Shown here in pieces: positions 49,065 through 61,217 of a stretch of 64,000 nucleotides of DNA (position 1 is its first letter; each line of letters starts with the position of its first letter). The notes beneath the pieces were generated by a model, which saw only the letters and a program-made list of their open reading frames with translations, was not told the origin of the DNA and did no database searches. A program made the position numbers and the translations under genes. The DNA is from Ralstonia sp. RRA (GTDB lineage: Bacteria; Pseudomonadota; Gammaproteobacteria; Burkholderiales; Burkholderiaceae). The stretch covers positions 2,790,001 through 2,854,000 of the forward strand of contig NZ_CP146091.1 of the NCBI RefSeq assembly GCF_037023145.1, in the 5' to 3' direction.

Positions 49065-49904
49065 ATGACCACGCTTCACATCATCATCCTGGCCTGCGTC
49101 CAAGGCCTTGCCGAGCTGCTGCCGGTTTCCAGTTCGGCCCACGTCATCCTGGCCGAGAAGTGGCTGGGGCTGGACCCGACTTCCCCCGACATGACGCTGA
49201 TGCTGGTCATGCTGCATACGGGCACCATGTTTGCCGTCATCGTGTATTTCTGGCGCTCGTGGCGGCAGACGTATTTCTCGTCGACCAAGGCGCTGTGGAA
49301 CAACGGCGTCCAGCTGGCCGTGGCCACGGCGGCCACAGGCATCGTCGGGCTGACCCTGCTGTATGTGATCAAGCACGTCTTCATGGGCGGCGCCGACAGC
49401 TTTGAGGTGGAGCACCTCTTCGGCAATACCAAGTTGATGGCGGTCAGCCTGGCCGTGGCCGGCGTGCTGATCATCGTGTCGTCCAGGTACGCCAACACCA
49501 CGGCCACCGGAGACCTGACCGGCTGGCGTGCCCTTTGGATCGGGGCCGTGCAGGGGCTGTGCTTGCCGTTTCGTGGGCTGTCGCGCTCGGGCGCGACCAT
49601 TTCCAGTGGCATGCTGGTGGGTGTGCAGCGCCGCCGTGCCGAGGAGTTCAGCTTCGCGCTCGCCGTGGTGCTGACGCCGGCCGTTATCGTCAAGGAAGGC
49701 TATCGCTTCTACAAGGCCTATGCGGGCACCGCCGACAGCATGCTGCACATGCTGGCACCGAGCCTGCTGGGCATGGTGTTCAGCTTTATTGCCGGTTTGG
49801 TGGCACTGCGCTGGCTGTCGCGTTGGCTGGAGCAAGGGCGGTGGTATCTGTTCGGCTGCTACTGCCTGGTCGCGTCGGTTGTCGTGTGGATGTTTGGGGG
49901 CTGA
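49065..49904 (+). CDS. Undecaprenyl-diphosphate phosphatase, divergent UppP/BacA
   Basis: A 279-residue, eight-helix membrane protein of the UppP family, which recycles the lipid carrier for peptidoglycan and gives bacitracin resistance. The two conserved regions are QGLAELLPVSSSAH (residues about 11–24) and LPFRGLSRSGATISSGM. The usual E-G-x-T-E pair is present only as Q…E, and the Pro-Gly before SRSG is Arg-Gly, so this may be a secondary paralogue. Catalytic Arg and Ser of SRSGAT are kept. Confidence 0.85.
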   Translation: MTTLHIIILACVQGLAELLPVSSSAHVILAEKWLGLDPTSPDMTLMLVMLHTGTMFAVIVYFWRSWRQTYFSSTKALWNNGVQLAVATAATGIVGLTLLYVIKHVFMGGADSFEVEHLFGNTKLMAVSLAVAGVLIIVSSRYANTTATGDLTGWRALWIGAVQGLCLPFRGLSRSGATISSGMLVGVQRRRAEEFSFALAVVLTPAVIVKEGYRFYKAYAGTADSMLHMLAPSLLGMVFSFIAGLVALRWLSRWLEQGRWYLFGCYCLVASVVVWMFGG

Positions 49905-50004
49905 GGCTGCGTCCACTCCTTTGAAGACGTCGGCTGCAGAGGCTCACAAGGCGTTCGCCCGCCTGCGGCAACGCCATCGCATGACGACGCGCCAGCACCA
50001 GCAA

Positions 50005-50048
50005 CACGGGGCATCGACGAACGCTTTCGCATCCGTCGATGCCCCGTG
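50005..50048. terminator. Long hairpin between convergent genes
   Basis: CACGGGGCATCGACG and CGTCGATGCCCCGTG form a perfect 15-bp stem around a 14-nt loop. It lies between the ends of the uppP-like gene and the convergent CXXCH gene. No T-run on either side, so it may block read-through or protect 3' ends. Confidence 0.5.
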
Positions 50049-50068
50049 CCTCGTTACAGCGTTGCCGA

Positions 50069-51831
50069 TCAGGGCAGCGGCGTCAGCCTCGGGTAGACAT
50101 GGCTGACCGGCACCTTGTTGGTCGTATGGCACGAGAAGCAGTTGGCGCTCGGGGCGGAGGGCGTCGTGCCCTGCGCGAAGGTTTCCATCGTCGCGTTGGC
50201 AAGATGGTTCGTGCCGACCTCGTTACCCCCGTTGGGCGGTGCGCCGAAAATCGTCCACTTCGTCCCCAGCTGGAAGTACTGCCGGCGCACGTCTGCCGCG
50301 TTCAACTGCGAGATCACGCTGGCGTTGGCCGAGATCACCTGCGTGTTCAGGCCGGCCGCATTGGCTGGGTTGCCGCCATCATTCGAGCCCCACGGCTTGG
50401 CGCGCAGCACAGGCGACGGACCAACTGGCGTGCCGGTGATGGCGGTGCCCGTCCAGCTGTTGTTGGTGGCGTTGAACGGACCGCTCGACCCGCTGGGCGT
50501 GAACAGCCAGTTGCCCGAGGTGTTCTGCGCCAAGGTCTTCAGGCCGCTGGTCGAGTTGTAGGCGTAGGTCGCATTCGGTGCATTGCCCTGGTGCTCGAAC
50601 GTGCCCCACACCATCTCGCCGTGCCCGCTAGTTGAACCCACCACGTGCAGGCCCAGCATGACCAGCTTCAACGTCGTCTGCCCGTTGGGCACCCAGTTGT
50701 TCGGGTTGCTCTTGTCGAACGTCGGGACCACGGCTTCGACCTGGATGTAGTCGTTCGGGTTGGGCACCTTGCTGGCATCCATCCAGCTCGACTTGGTCTC
50801 GATGGCCAGCGCCTTCGGATCCTGGATCGTGTGGCCCTTGCTGGCTGCAAAGCTGACCACGGCATTCACATCGGCCATCGAGGTTGGGAATGCGATGTTG
50901 GTATTGGGGGGGATCACCGCCGCACCCTGCATGGTGCGGTGGAAGGCAAACACATCGTTCACGGCGATGATGTAGTAGATCAACGACCCGTTCTGCGAGA
51001 TCAGCACGCCGCTATCTGCCTGGCCAGGCTCGACGTCGATCACATTGCCCGCCGGATCAAGGAAGATCGGAATGCCCTTGATGACCAGCTTGCGCGCCTG
51101 GATGGCAGAGGTGAACGCCCTCATCGGCACAACCGGCACCGGCCGATCAGCCGACAGCAGCGCGCGCTGGCGCACGATCGGTGCGAGTTTGAGCACCTTC
51201 GGCGCCAGCAGCTTGCCGCGCGCATCGAGCAGTTCAAGCGTGCCCTGCTCAGTTTTGCGCACGCTCTGGACTTGCGTGCCCGGGATCAGTCTGCCGTTGG
51301 CCAGGCGGATCGACGGCGGCTTCTGCCCCGGTATTTCGTGCGGCACTTCCACGATCTGCCCGGTGCGCGCCATCACGATCGGCAGGCCATGCGGGCCCAG
51401 CTCCATTGCACGCAAGAACATGTTGATCGGCCGCCCCGGCGAATTGGGGATGAAGTTGCGGCGTCCGCTGCTGTCTTCCGGGCTGACCGTGTAGAACTGC
51501 GGCGAGAACATGACGTGGCTGCCACCGCCGTACGTGGCGGGCGCGGGCGACGTCAGCCACAGGAACATCTGCTCGGTCCACTGGACTGCTCGGTCCACTG
51601 GAAGAACCCGCAGTTGGGCGCGAGCGCCACGGTGCTGTCGGCGGGCTTGACCACACCGTTGAGCGTGACCGTACCGCTCTCAAAAAAGCTCGCGACGGTC
51701 GCCGGCGAGATCGGACATCCTCCGGCGGCATCGGTCGGCACGGCTTGCGCCGCAGCCGTCTGTGCAACGCCCAACGCGGCCAGCAACGCCGCACCACGCA
51801 AAGCTTGCTGAACTCCGGAACGCAGTGGCAT
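50069..51831 (-). pseudogene. Secreted CXXCH (cytochrome c-like) protein gene, frameshifted
   Basis: The first part (51831 down to about 51567) encodes a Sec signal peptide and a mature N-terminus ending CGFFQWTEQ. The second part, in another frame, continues MFLWLTSPAP… to the haem-type motif CFSCH near the end. An exact 17-bp tandem duplication at 51567–51600 separates them. Removing one copy restores a single 581-residue protein. The middle is not assigned to a known family. GGGAGG precedes ATG 51831. It is either a recent knock-out, a reversible switch or a sequencing error. Confidence 0.8.
51567..51600 (+). repeat. 17-bp tandem duplication causing the frameshift
   Basis: CTGCTCGGTCCACTGGA occurs twice without spacer (51567–51583, 51584–51600). 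Seventeen is not a multiple of three, so the reading frame of the minus-strand gene is lost. Confidence 0.95.
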
Positions 51832-52615
51832 AGCGCCTCCCCCAAGGTATTGGTCATTGTTCCTTTGGTGCTGAATCGGGAATCAGGTGCGCTCATCTCC
51901 TTCATGCATGTGCCGCGAAACCTGCGACGCGCAAGCACAGCGCAGGCAGCGCAATGAACGGCGCAGTCAGGTCGGGGGCGCGATGGTTCGCACGCTGCAG
52001 CTCGGCGGGATACACCGATGACTGCACTCGCTTGCGCAGTGCGTTGCCGTGATTGTTGTGTGTGGATCCGGCGTGCACTGCGCGGGGACTGCGCAATGGC
52101 AGTGCTAGCCTAGGAGATGGTCGGGGCAGCCAAGCATGAAAGTTTCTTTGCTCTGATTGTGCATGCAACCGCATGAGATACGCCTGCATTTGGATACGCT
52201 CGAGGCCAAACGTTTTCGGTGACACCTGTAGTCGTGCACGTACTTCTGACCAGTGCATACACGCAATGCGAGCGCCTGACGGAAGACGACATCGCTACCC
52301 AGCTCGACCAAGCCAACCGCGCGATGTACGCCACCAAGCGCCTGCGCAAGCAGGCGCTGCCGACAGTCACCGAGCATTGAAGGCCGGCGCATCGATTGCA
52401 TCACCTGGCAATAAACCGTTACACCTGCAACGTGCCCGCGCCGGAATAAAGCGCGGGCACATTCGGTTTACGTGGGTGCAGGATGCGTCGTGCGAGCACG
52501 CCCGCGCCGTCCCGCAGGCAAACCGATGTGCCAGGCAATACGATCAGACCGGTCACTGAACCACCGCTGCAGCGCGTATTGAGACGTCGGGCATTCCTGG
52601 TGTTGGGGGATGAAC
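51832..52615. other. Gene-poor stretch with decayed coding DNA
   Basis: A 784-bp stretch without an intact gene. Its centre holds a GGDEF-domain remnant (see 52164–52380). The rest, including several short overlapping minus-strand ORFs, has no recognisable product or ribosome site. It reads as a deletion scar between the CXXCH gene and the Gly/His-rich gene. Confidence 0.6.
52164..52380 (+). pseudogene. GGDEF-domain (diguanylate cyclase) gene remnant
   Basis: In one frame the end reads FSVTPVVVHVL, then LTEDDIATQLDQANRAMYAT and KRLRKQ to a stop at 52378–52380, matching the end of GGDEF domains ('VTVSIGVA … LL..AD.AMY.AKR.G'). Upstream, similarity appears to continue in a different frame (IRLHLDTLEAKRF), so a frameshift is likely. 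The catalytic GGDEF motif itself is gone. Confidence 0.45.
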
Positions 52616-53041
52616 ATGAAGCGTCTGACAACCTTGACGATGGCGCTGATCACGCTGGGCATCTGCGCATGCGCGACGGCGCAAGACGTGCCGGTCGGCA
52701 CCTGCCAGCCGATGACGGGGCAAACCGAGATCAACGGCGTCATGCAGGAGGTGCAAGGCACGGCGTGCCTGCAACCGGACGGGACGTGGCAAATGGTGGA
52801 CACCGACGGCAGCCCCGTCACCTACCTTGGCCCGCCGTACTACCTGGACGACACGTGGTACTGGGGCGGCCCGGTGTTCTTCGGCAGCGTGGTCTTTGTG
52901 GACCGCTTCCACCATATCCACCACATGCGCGGGGCGTTCTTCCACCGCGATGGCCGTGGCTTTGTGCGCGGCGGTGGAGGCTTCCACGGCGGATTCCACG
53001 GCGGACATAACGGTGGTCATGAAGGCAGCTCGCGCCGCTAG
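52616..53041 (+). CDS. Secreted Gly/His-rich small protein
   Basis: A 141-residue product with a signal peptide containing an ICACA lipobox-like end. A central domain (PVGTCQPMTGQTEINGVMQE, then QGTACLQPDGTWQMV) has two Cys likely to form a disulfide, and the C-terminus is rich in His and Gly (FHHIHHM, then GGFHGGFHGGHNGGH). The His-rich tail could bind metals. ATG 52616 is chosen because GGGGGA lies 6 nt before it. The stop is 12 nt from the recG stop on the other strand. No named family was recognised. Confidence 0.75.
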   Translation: MKRLTTLTMALITLGICACATAQDVPVGTCQPMTGQTEINGVMQEVQGTACLQPDGTWQMVDTDGSPVTYLGPPYYLDDTWYWGGPVFFGSVVFVDRFHHIHHMRGAFFHRDGRGFVRGGGGFHGGFHGGHNGGHEGSSRR

Positions 53042-53053
53042 AGCCTCGGGCGG

Positions 53054-55231
53054 CTAGACCCGCAGATAGTGCTCGCGCTCACCCAGCCAGCGCTTGAGAT
53101 GCGCCTCCACGGCTTCGGGAAAGCGCGCGAGCATCTGCTCCGCGGCGCCCTGCGCAAACTCGACCAACCACGCATCGTGATTGAGATCGGCAAAGCGCAG
53201 CATGGCCTCGCCCGATTGCCGTGCGCCAAGGAATTCACCGGGGCCGCGAATGTCCAGATCGCGCCGGGCGATTTCGAAACCATCGGTGGTCTCGCGCATG
53301 GTCTGCAGGCGCTGCTTGGCCGTGGGCGACAGCGGCGCCTGATACAGCAGGATGCACACCGACTCCGCCGTGCCCCGCCCCACGCGCCCGCGCAATTGAT
53401 GCAACTGCGCGAGTCCAAAGCGCTCGGCGTGTTCGATCACCATCAATGAGGCATTGGGCACGTCCACCCCCACTTCGATGACGGTGGTCGCCACCAGCAC
53501 ATGCAACTCACCGCTGGCGAAGGCGCTCATCACGGCGGCCTTGTCAGCGGAGGGCAGCCGGCCATGTACGAGACCGACCTTCAGGCCCGCGAGACTTTGG
53601 GAAAGCGTCTCGAAGGTCTCCACAGCAGTCTGCAACTGCAGTGCTTCGCTCTCTTCGATCAGCGGACAGACCCAGTAGACCTGTCGTCCCTCTTGTGCGG
53701 CGGCGTGGATGCGTTCGATCACCTCGTCGCGGCGTGCATCGTTCACCAGCCGCGTGACGATGGGCGTGCGCCCCGGCGGCAATTCGTCGATGGCGGAGAC
53801 ATCGAGATCGGCGTAGTACGTCATCGCCAGCGTGCGCGGGATGGGCGTGGCGGACATCATCAACTGGTGCGGCACCTGCGCATTGGCGACGACAGGTGCA
53901 TCGCCATTGCTGGCCTTGCCGCGCAAGGCGAGCCGCTGTGCCACGCCAAAGCGATGCTGCTCATCCACCACCGCCAGGCCAAGGCGCGCGAACGTGACCG
54001 CGTCCTGAATCAGCGCGTGCGTGCCGATCACCAGTTGCGCGGTGCCCGCTGCCACGCGCGCGGCCGCCTCGTCCTTCTGCTTGCGCTTGAGGCTACCGGC
54101 CAGCCAGACGATATCCACACCCAGCGGCTCAAGCCACGCAGAGAGCTTGCGGTAGTGCTGCTCGGCCAGTAATTCGGTTGGCGCCATGAGCGCGGCCTGC
54201 CAGCCGGCGTCGATGGCCTGACACGCAGCCAACGCGGCGATGACGGTCTTGCCGCTGCCCACGTCGCCCTGCAGCAGCCGCTGCATCGGGTACGGGTGCG
54301 CAAGGTCAGCGCGGATCTCTTCCCACACGCGGGCCTGGGCGCCGGTCAGCTTGAACGGCAAGGCGTTCATGAAGCGTGCGAGCAGGCCATCGTTGCCACT
54401 GGTGCGCAATACCGGCGCGTTGCGCGTACGGCGTGCCGCCTGTGCCCGCTTAAGCGACAACTGCTGCGAGAGCAACTCGTCAAACTTGATGCGCAGCCAC
54501 GCCGGATGCGTGCGCTCAACCAGGCTGTACTCGTCCACGTCAGGCGTGGGCTGGTGCAGCAGGCGCACGGCTTCCGCCGGGGCCATCAGCTTGAGCGGCG
54601 CCAGCGGCCCGGTGATGAGGCTGTTGGGCACCGTTTCCGGCAGCGGCGTGCGTGTCAGCGTGTTCAGGATCGCCTTGCGCAGATACGCCTGGGGCACACC
54701 CGCCACGGTGGAATACACCGGCGTCAGACGATCGGGCAGCGGTTCGTCCGGGGCGACGGCGCGCACGGTCGGGTGCACCATCTCCGCGCCGAAGAAGCCG
54801 CCGCGCACCTCGCCGCGCACGCGCAGCTGCACGCCTTCGGCCATCTGCTTGACCTGGCTGCCGTAGAAATTGAGAAAGCGCAGTACCAGCTCGCCGGAGT
54901 CATCGGTGATATGCACGACGAGTTGCCGGCGCCCGCGGAGCGTCACTTCGTTGCGCGTGACCGTGCCCTCCACCTGCGCGGCCCAGCCGGTGTTGGCGCG
55001 GGCGACCGCCTCGGCGATGGTCAGGAGCGTGGTTTCGTCCTCGTAGCGCATCGGCAGATGCAGGACGAGATCCACGTCGCGGTGCAGGCCCAGCTTGGCG
55101 AGTTTGTCGGCCGGACGGGCCGTCTTGGCGGGCTTGTCTGCCGGGGTCGCCCGTTTTGGTTTCGGCGCCGCCGCGGTATCAGCGTCGGGCAGTGGAGCGG
55201 TATCAGCGGCGGAACGGGCGCGAGGCGGCAC
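53054..55231 (-). CDS. recG: ATP-dependent DNA helicase RecG
   Basis: A 725-residue helicase that rescues stalled replication forks and branch-migrates junctions. An OB-type wedge domain ([20 protein letters not shown]) precedes SF2 motifs: Walker A GDVGSGKT, motif II DEQHRFG, TIRTL-like [14 protein letters not shown], and QLRGRVGRG near the end. GTG 55231 is the first likely start; about 35 residues more than E. coli RecG sit in a Pro/Ala-rich N-terminal extension. It is divergent from queA with 93 nt between the starts. Confidence 0.95.
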   Translation of the reverse strand: MPPRARSAADTAPLPDADTAAAPKPKRATPADKPAKTARPADKLAKLGLHRDVDLVLHLPMRYEDETTLLTIAEAVARANTGWAAQVEGTVTRNEVTLRGRRQLVVHITDDSGELVLRFLNFYGSQVKQMAEGVQLRVRGEVRGGFFGAEMVHPTVRAVAPDEPLPDRLTPVYSTVAGVPQAYLRKAILNTLTRTPLPETVPNSLITGPLAPLKLMAPAEAVRLLHQPTPDVDEYSLVERTHPAWLRIKFDELLSQQLSLKRAQAARRTRNAPVLRTSGNDGLLARFMNALPFKLTGAQARVWEEIRADLAHPYPMQRLLQGDVGSGKTVIAALAACQAIDAGWQAALMAPTELLAEQHYRKLSAWLEPLGVDIVWLAGSLKRKQKDEAAARVAAGTAQLVIGTHALIQDAVTFARLGLAVVDEQHRFGVAQRLALRGKASNGDAPVVANAQVPHQLMMSATPIPRTLAMTYYADLDVSAIDELPPGRTPIVTRLVNDARRDEVIERIHAAAQEGRQVYWVCPLIEESEALQLQTAVETFETLSQSLAGLKVGLVHGRLPSADKAAVMSAFASGELHVLVATTVIEVGVDVPNASLMVIEHAERFGLAQLHQLRGRVGRGTAESVCILLYQAPLSPTAKQRLQTMRETTDGFEIARRDLDIRGPGEFLGARQSGEAMLRFADLNHDAWLVEFAQGAAEQMLARFPEAVEAHLKRWLGEREHYLRV

Positions 55232-55324
55232 AGGACGTTTACAATGGCGAACTTTGCGGTGTCGCCCGATTGTACCGGCGCCCGCCACCATCACTTGGCG
55301 CAATCCACGTCTGCGCCACTTTTC

Positions 55325-57530
<2,206 letters not shown>

Positions 57531-57638
57531 CACCCCCTTGACAGGACTGGCCATGCGCCCATTTGCCGCAAGACGGCAATGGTAGAATGTTCGGTCCAGT
57601 TTTTGACCGATTGACGCACCATTTACGGAGTTTTGACC

Positions 57639-57968
57639 GTGTTCCTCATTTCCGACGCTTACGCACAAACCGCCCCGGCGGGCGGCGCCGCCAGTGGCCT
57701 GATGAGCTTCCTGCCCATCATCCTGATGTTTGTGGTGCTGTGGTTCATCATGATCCGCCCGCAAATGAAGCGCCAGAAAGAAACCAAGGCCATGCTCGAA
57801 GCCCTGGCCAAGGGCGACGAAGTCGTCACTGCCGGCGGCATCCTGGGCAAGGTTGCCAAGGTGACCGAGCAGTTCGTGGTGGTTGAAATCGCTGCCAACA
57901 CTGAAATCACCGTCCAGAAGAGCGCTGTGACGACCGTGCTGCCCAAGGGCACGCTCAAAGCGCTGTAA
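57639..57968 (+). CDS. yajC: Sec translocase auxiliary subunit YajC
   Basis: A 109-residue single-helix protein of the SecDF-YajC complex. The membrane helix LPIILMFVVLWFIMIRPQMKRQKE and the cytosolic KGDEVVTAGGILGKV signature are clear. GTG 57639 is used because GGAG lies 8 nt upstream; a TTG at 57633 would be too close to it. It precedes secD by 237 nt, an unusually long gap filled by a palindromic element. Confidence 0.95.
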   Translation: MFLISDAYAQTAPAGGAASGLMSFLPIILMFVVLWFIMIRPQMKRQKETKAMLEALAKGDEVVTAGGILGKVAKVTEQFVVVEIAANTEITVQKSAVTTVLPKGTLKAL

Positions 57969-58069
57969 TCCGGTTTGACCGGCACCGCGTGCTGCTTGGC
58001 ACCGGTGCCGGAATCCCAGGCAGCGCCTATTCTAAGAATCCGCGCCCGCGCCCCCTGGCGCAGCCGTGG

Positions 58070-58188
58070 AACCGGTTCTCGATCCGTAGCGAGCGGCTCG
58101 AGGTTGGCCCGAGAAGCGCAGCCGTACACAAGTACGGCGAGCATCACAGGGCCAAGATCGGGTCGCGCAGTAGGATCGCGAACAGGTT
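58070..58188. repeat. Nested palindrome between yajC and secD
   Basis: Three concentric dyads can be seen: outer AACCGGTTCTCGATCC with GGATCGCGAACAGGTT (58070–58085 / 58173–58188), middle TTGGCCC with GGGCCAA (58104–58110 / 58149–58155), and inner GCCGTAC-ACAA-GTACGGC (58121–58138). Inside a transcript this would fold into one long hairpin. It ends 17 nt before the secD start codon and looks like a dispersed intergenic repeat; no second copy is in the window. Confidence 0.6.
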
Positions 58189-58205
58189 CTTCACCGCCCT
58201 CCAAG

Positions 58206-60098
58206 ATGAATCGTTATCCGCTCTGGAAATACCTTGTGATCCTGGTGGCGCTTGCCATCGGGTTCCTCTATACGCTGCCGAATTTCTTCGGTGAGGCGCC
58301 TGCCGTGCAGGTGTCTTCGGGCAAGGCCACCGTCAAGGTCGACCTGAACGTGCAAAAGCAGGTTGAGAGCCTGCTCGCTGCGGCCAACATCCAGCCCAAC
58401 GGCGTGTTCTTCGACAACAACGGCACCTCGGCCAGCGTGCGTGTGCGCTTTGCCGACACCGACACGCAGCTCAAGGCCAAGGACATCCTGGCCCGCGGCC
58501 TGAACACCGACCAGACCGATCCGACCTACATCGTCGCGCTGAACCTGCTGTCGGGCTCGCCGCGCTGGCTGACCTCCATCCACGCCCTGCCGATGTTCCT
58601 GGGTCTGGACTTGCGTGGCGGGGTGCACTTCCTGCTGCAGGTCGACATGAACGGTGCGGTCACCAAGAAGCTCGACTCGCTGGCTGGCGACATCCGCACG
58701 CAACTGCGCGACAAGAGCATCCGCCACAACGGCATCGACCGCAGCGGCAACACCATCACCATCAAGTTCGGCAACGCCGACGACGCCGACCGCGCGCGTG
58801 GCGTGCTGGCAGATTCCACCCGTGAACTGGCCTACAGCGTCGACAAGACCGCTGACGGCGCCACGCTCACCGGCACCTTTACCGCTGCCGCGATGAAGGA
58901 AGTGCAGGACAACGCCGTCAAGCAGAACGTCGTGACGCTGCACAACCGCGTGAACGAACTGGGCGTGGCCGAGCCGGTGATCCAGCAACAGGGCCCGGAC
59001 CGCATCGTCGTGCAGCTGCCCGGCGTGCAGGACACGGCCAAGGCCAAGGACATCATCGGCCGGACCGCCACGCTGGAAGCCCGCCTGGCTGACCCGAACG
59101 CGCCGCTGGTGCCGCGCGCCGGCGACCCGGTGCCGCTGGGCGACGAGCTCTTCACGCAAGGCCGCAGCGCCCCGGTGCTGTTGCAGAAGCAGGTGATCTT
59201 CACGGGTGACCGCATCACCAGCGCCTCGGCCGGCTTTGACCAGAACCACAATGCGTCGGTCGACATCACGCTCGACGGCCAGGGCGGCCGCATGCTGCGC
59301 GATGTCTCGCGCGACAACATCGGCAAGCGCATGGGCATCGTCCTGTTCGAAAAGGGCAAGGGCGAAGTGCTGACGGTGGCGACCATCCAGTCCGAACTGG
59401 GCTCGCGTTTCCAGATCACCGGCATGGGCTCGACGGAAGCGTCGGCTGACTTGGCGCTGCTGCTGCGTGCAGGCTCGCTGGCGGCGCCGATGGAGATCAT
59501 CGAAGAACGCACCATCGGCCCGTCGCTGGGTGCCGACAACATCCGCAAGGGCTTCGACTCGGCGCTGTACGGCTTCCTCGCCGTGTCGGTGTTCATGGTC
59601 CTGTACTACATGCTGTTCGGCGTGTTTTCGGTGGTGGCGCTGGGCGTGAACGTGTTCCTGCTGATCGCCGTGCTGTCGATGCTGCAGGCCACCCTCACGC
59701 TGCCGGGCATTGCCGCGATTGCGCTGGCACTGGGTATGGCCATCGACGCGAACGTGCTGATCAACGAGCGTATCCGTGAAGAGCTGCGCAACGGCGCCTC
59801 GGCCCAGATGGCGATTGCCGCCGGCTTCGAGCGTGCGTGGGCCACCATCGTGGACTCGAACGTCACCACGCTGATCGCGGGCCTGGCGCTGATCGCCTTC
59901 GGCTCCGGTCCGGTGAAGGGCTTTGCCGTGGTGCACTGCCTGGGCATTCTGACGTCGATGTTCTCGGCGGTGTTCTTCAACCGCGCCCTGGTCAATCTCT
60001 GGTACGGCCGCCGCAAGAAGCTGCAAGGCCTGGCAATCGGCCAGATCTGGAAGCCGGGCAATACCGCCCCCAACGCCCAGCCGCCGGCAAAGCAGTAA
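58206..60098 (+). CDS. secD: Protein translocase subunit SecD
   Basis: A 630-residue RND-type membrane protein. The N-terminal helix (YPLWKYLVILVALAIGFLYT) is followed by a large periplasmic P1 domain with the conserved GLDLRGGVHF, then five helices starting near FLAVSVFMVLYYMLFG and including ALGMAIDANVLINERIREE. With SecF it uses the proton gradient to help pull exported proteins out of SecYEG. ATG 58206 begins the signal-like first helix. secF follows after 88 nt. Confidence 0.97.
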   Translation: MNRYPLWKYLVILVALAIGFLYTLPNFFGEAPAVQVSSGKATVKVDLNVQKQVESLLAAANIQPNGVFFDNNGTSASVRVRFADTDTQLKAKDILARGLNTDQTDPTYIVALNLLSGSPRWLTSIHALPMFLGLDLRGGVHFLLQVDMNGAVTKKLDSLAGDIRTQLRDKSIRHNGIDRSGNTITIKFGNADDADRARGVLADSTRELAYSVDKTADGATLTGTFTAAAMKEVQDNAVKQNVVTLHNRVNELGVAEPVIQQQGPDRIVVQLPGVQDTAKAKDIIGRTATLEARLADPNAPLVPRAGDPVPLGDELFTQGRSAPVLLQKQVIFTGDRITSASAGFDQNHNASVDITLDGQGGRMLRDVSRDNIGKRMGIVLFEKGKGEVLTVATIQSELGSRFQITGMGSTEASADLALLLRAGSLAAPMEIIEERTIGPSLGADNIRKGFDSALYGFLAVSVFMVLYYMLFGVFSVVALGVNVFLLIAVLSMLQATLTLPGIAAIALALGMAIDANVLINERIREELRNGASAQMAIAAGFERAWATIVDSNVTTLIAGLALIAFGSGPVKGFAVVHCLGILTSMFSAVFFNRALVNLWYGRRKKLQGLAIGQIWKPGNTAPNAQPPAKQ

Positions 60099-60186
60099 GG
60101 CACATCACCCACAGACATCTTGCATAACCGGCACCGGTCCGCGCCCTCGGGTTCCGATTCGGGCCGGTTGCCACAAAGGGCAGACC

Positions 60187-61158
60187 ATGGAGTTTTTCCG
60201 CATCCGCCGCGATATTCCGTTCATGAAGCACGCGTTGGTTCTCAACGCCGTGTCGTTCATCACGTTTATCGCCGCCGTCTTCTTCCTGTTCCACAAAGGG
60301 CTGCACCTGTCGGTGGAATTCACCGGCGGTACGGTGATGGAAGTCGCCTACACCCAGGCCGCTGATCTGCCGAAGGTCCGCGCCGACGTCGAGAAGCTCG
60401 GCTATGCCGATGCCCAGGTGCAGAATTTCGGCACCTCGCGCGACGTGATGATCCGCCTGCCGCTCAAGAATGGTCCGGATGGCAAGCCCATCGCGTCGGC
60501 CGTGCAGAGCCAGCAGGTCATGACGGCCCTGAACGCCACCAACCCCGACGCCAAGCTGCAGCGCGTTGAATTTGTCGGCCCGCAGGTCGGCAAGGAACTC
60601 GCCACCGACGGCCTGCTGGCGCTGCTGTTCGTGGTGATCGGCATCGTCATCTACCTGTCGATCCGCTTCGAGTGGAAGTTTGCAGTGGCGGGCATCATCG
60701 CCAACCTGCACGACGTGGTCATCATCCTGGGCTTCTTCGCGTTCTTCCAGTGGGAGTTCTCGCTGTCGGTGCTGGCCGGCATCCTGGCGGTGCTGGGCTA
60801 CTCGGTGAACGAGTCGGTCGTGATCTTCGACCGGATTCGCGAGGCGTTCCGCAAGTACCGCAAGATGAACACGCACGAGGTGATCGACCACGCGATTACC
60901 AGCACCATCTCGCGCACGATCATCACCCACGGCTCGACCGAAATGATGGTGCTGTCGATGCTGGTGTTCGGCGGCCCGACGCTGCACTACTTCGCCCTGG
61001 CGCTGACCATCGGTATCTTGTTCGGTATCTATTCGTCGGTATTCGTGGCGGCCGCGCTGTGCATGTGGCTGGGCGTCAAGCGCGAAGACCTGGTCAAGGC
61101 CGACAAGAAGGCCGGCGGCCCGAAGGAAGACGATCCAAACTTCGGCGCGCAGGTCTGA
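60187..61158 (+). CDS. secF: Protein translocase subunit SecF
   Basis: A 323-residue partner of SecD. The first helix is NAVSFITFIAAVFFLF, then LSVEFTGGTVMEVAY in the periplasmic domain, and the conserved helix AVLGYSVNESVVIFDRIREAFR. Length matches E. coli SecF. A terminator follows after 29 nt, with an IS element inserted in its T-tract. Confidence 0.97.
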   Translation: MEFFRIRRDIPFMKHALVLNAVSFITFIAAVFFLFHKGLHLSVEFTGGTVMEVAYTQAADLPKVRADVEKLGYADAQVQNFGTSRDVMIRLPLKNGPDGKPIASAVQSQQVMTALNATNPDAKLQRVEFVGPQVGKELATDGLLALLFVVIGIVIYLSIRFEWKFAVAGIIANLHDVVIILGFFAFFQWEFSLSVLAGILAVLGYSVNESVVIFDRIREAFRKYRKMNTHEVIDHAITSTISRTIITHGSTEMMVLSMLVFGGPTLHYFALALTIGILFGIYSSVFVAAALCMWLGVKREDLVKADKKAGGPKEDDPNFGAQV

Positions 61159-61187
61159 GCACCTCGCCAGCCGTTCAGGCAGCAAGA

Positions 61188-61217
61188 AAAGCCCCGCGAT
61201 TGCGGGGCTTTTTCTTT
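61188..61217 (+). terminator. Terminator of the yajC-secD-secF operon
   Basis: AAAGCCCCGC and GCGGGGCTTT form a 10-bp stem around GATT, followed by TTTTTCTTT. The T-tract is the target site of the IS1595-type element, and the duplication leaves the terminator intact on this side. Confidence 0.9.

Noticed and set aside
52105..52404. Minus-strand ORFs of 86–99 codons
   Set aside because: They lie opposite the GGDEF remnant, have no ribosome site and no recognisable domain.
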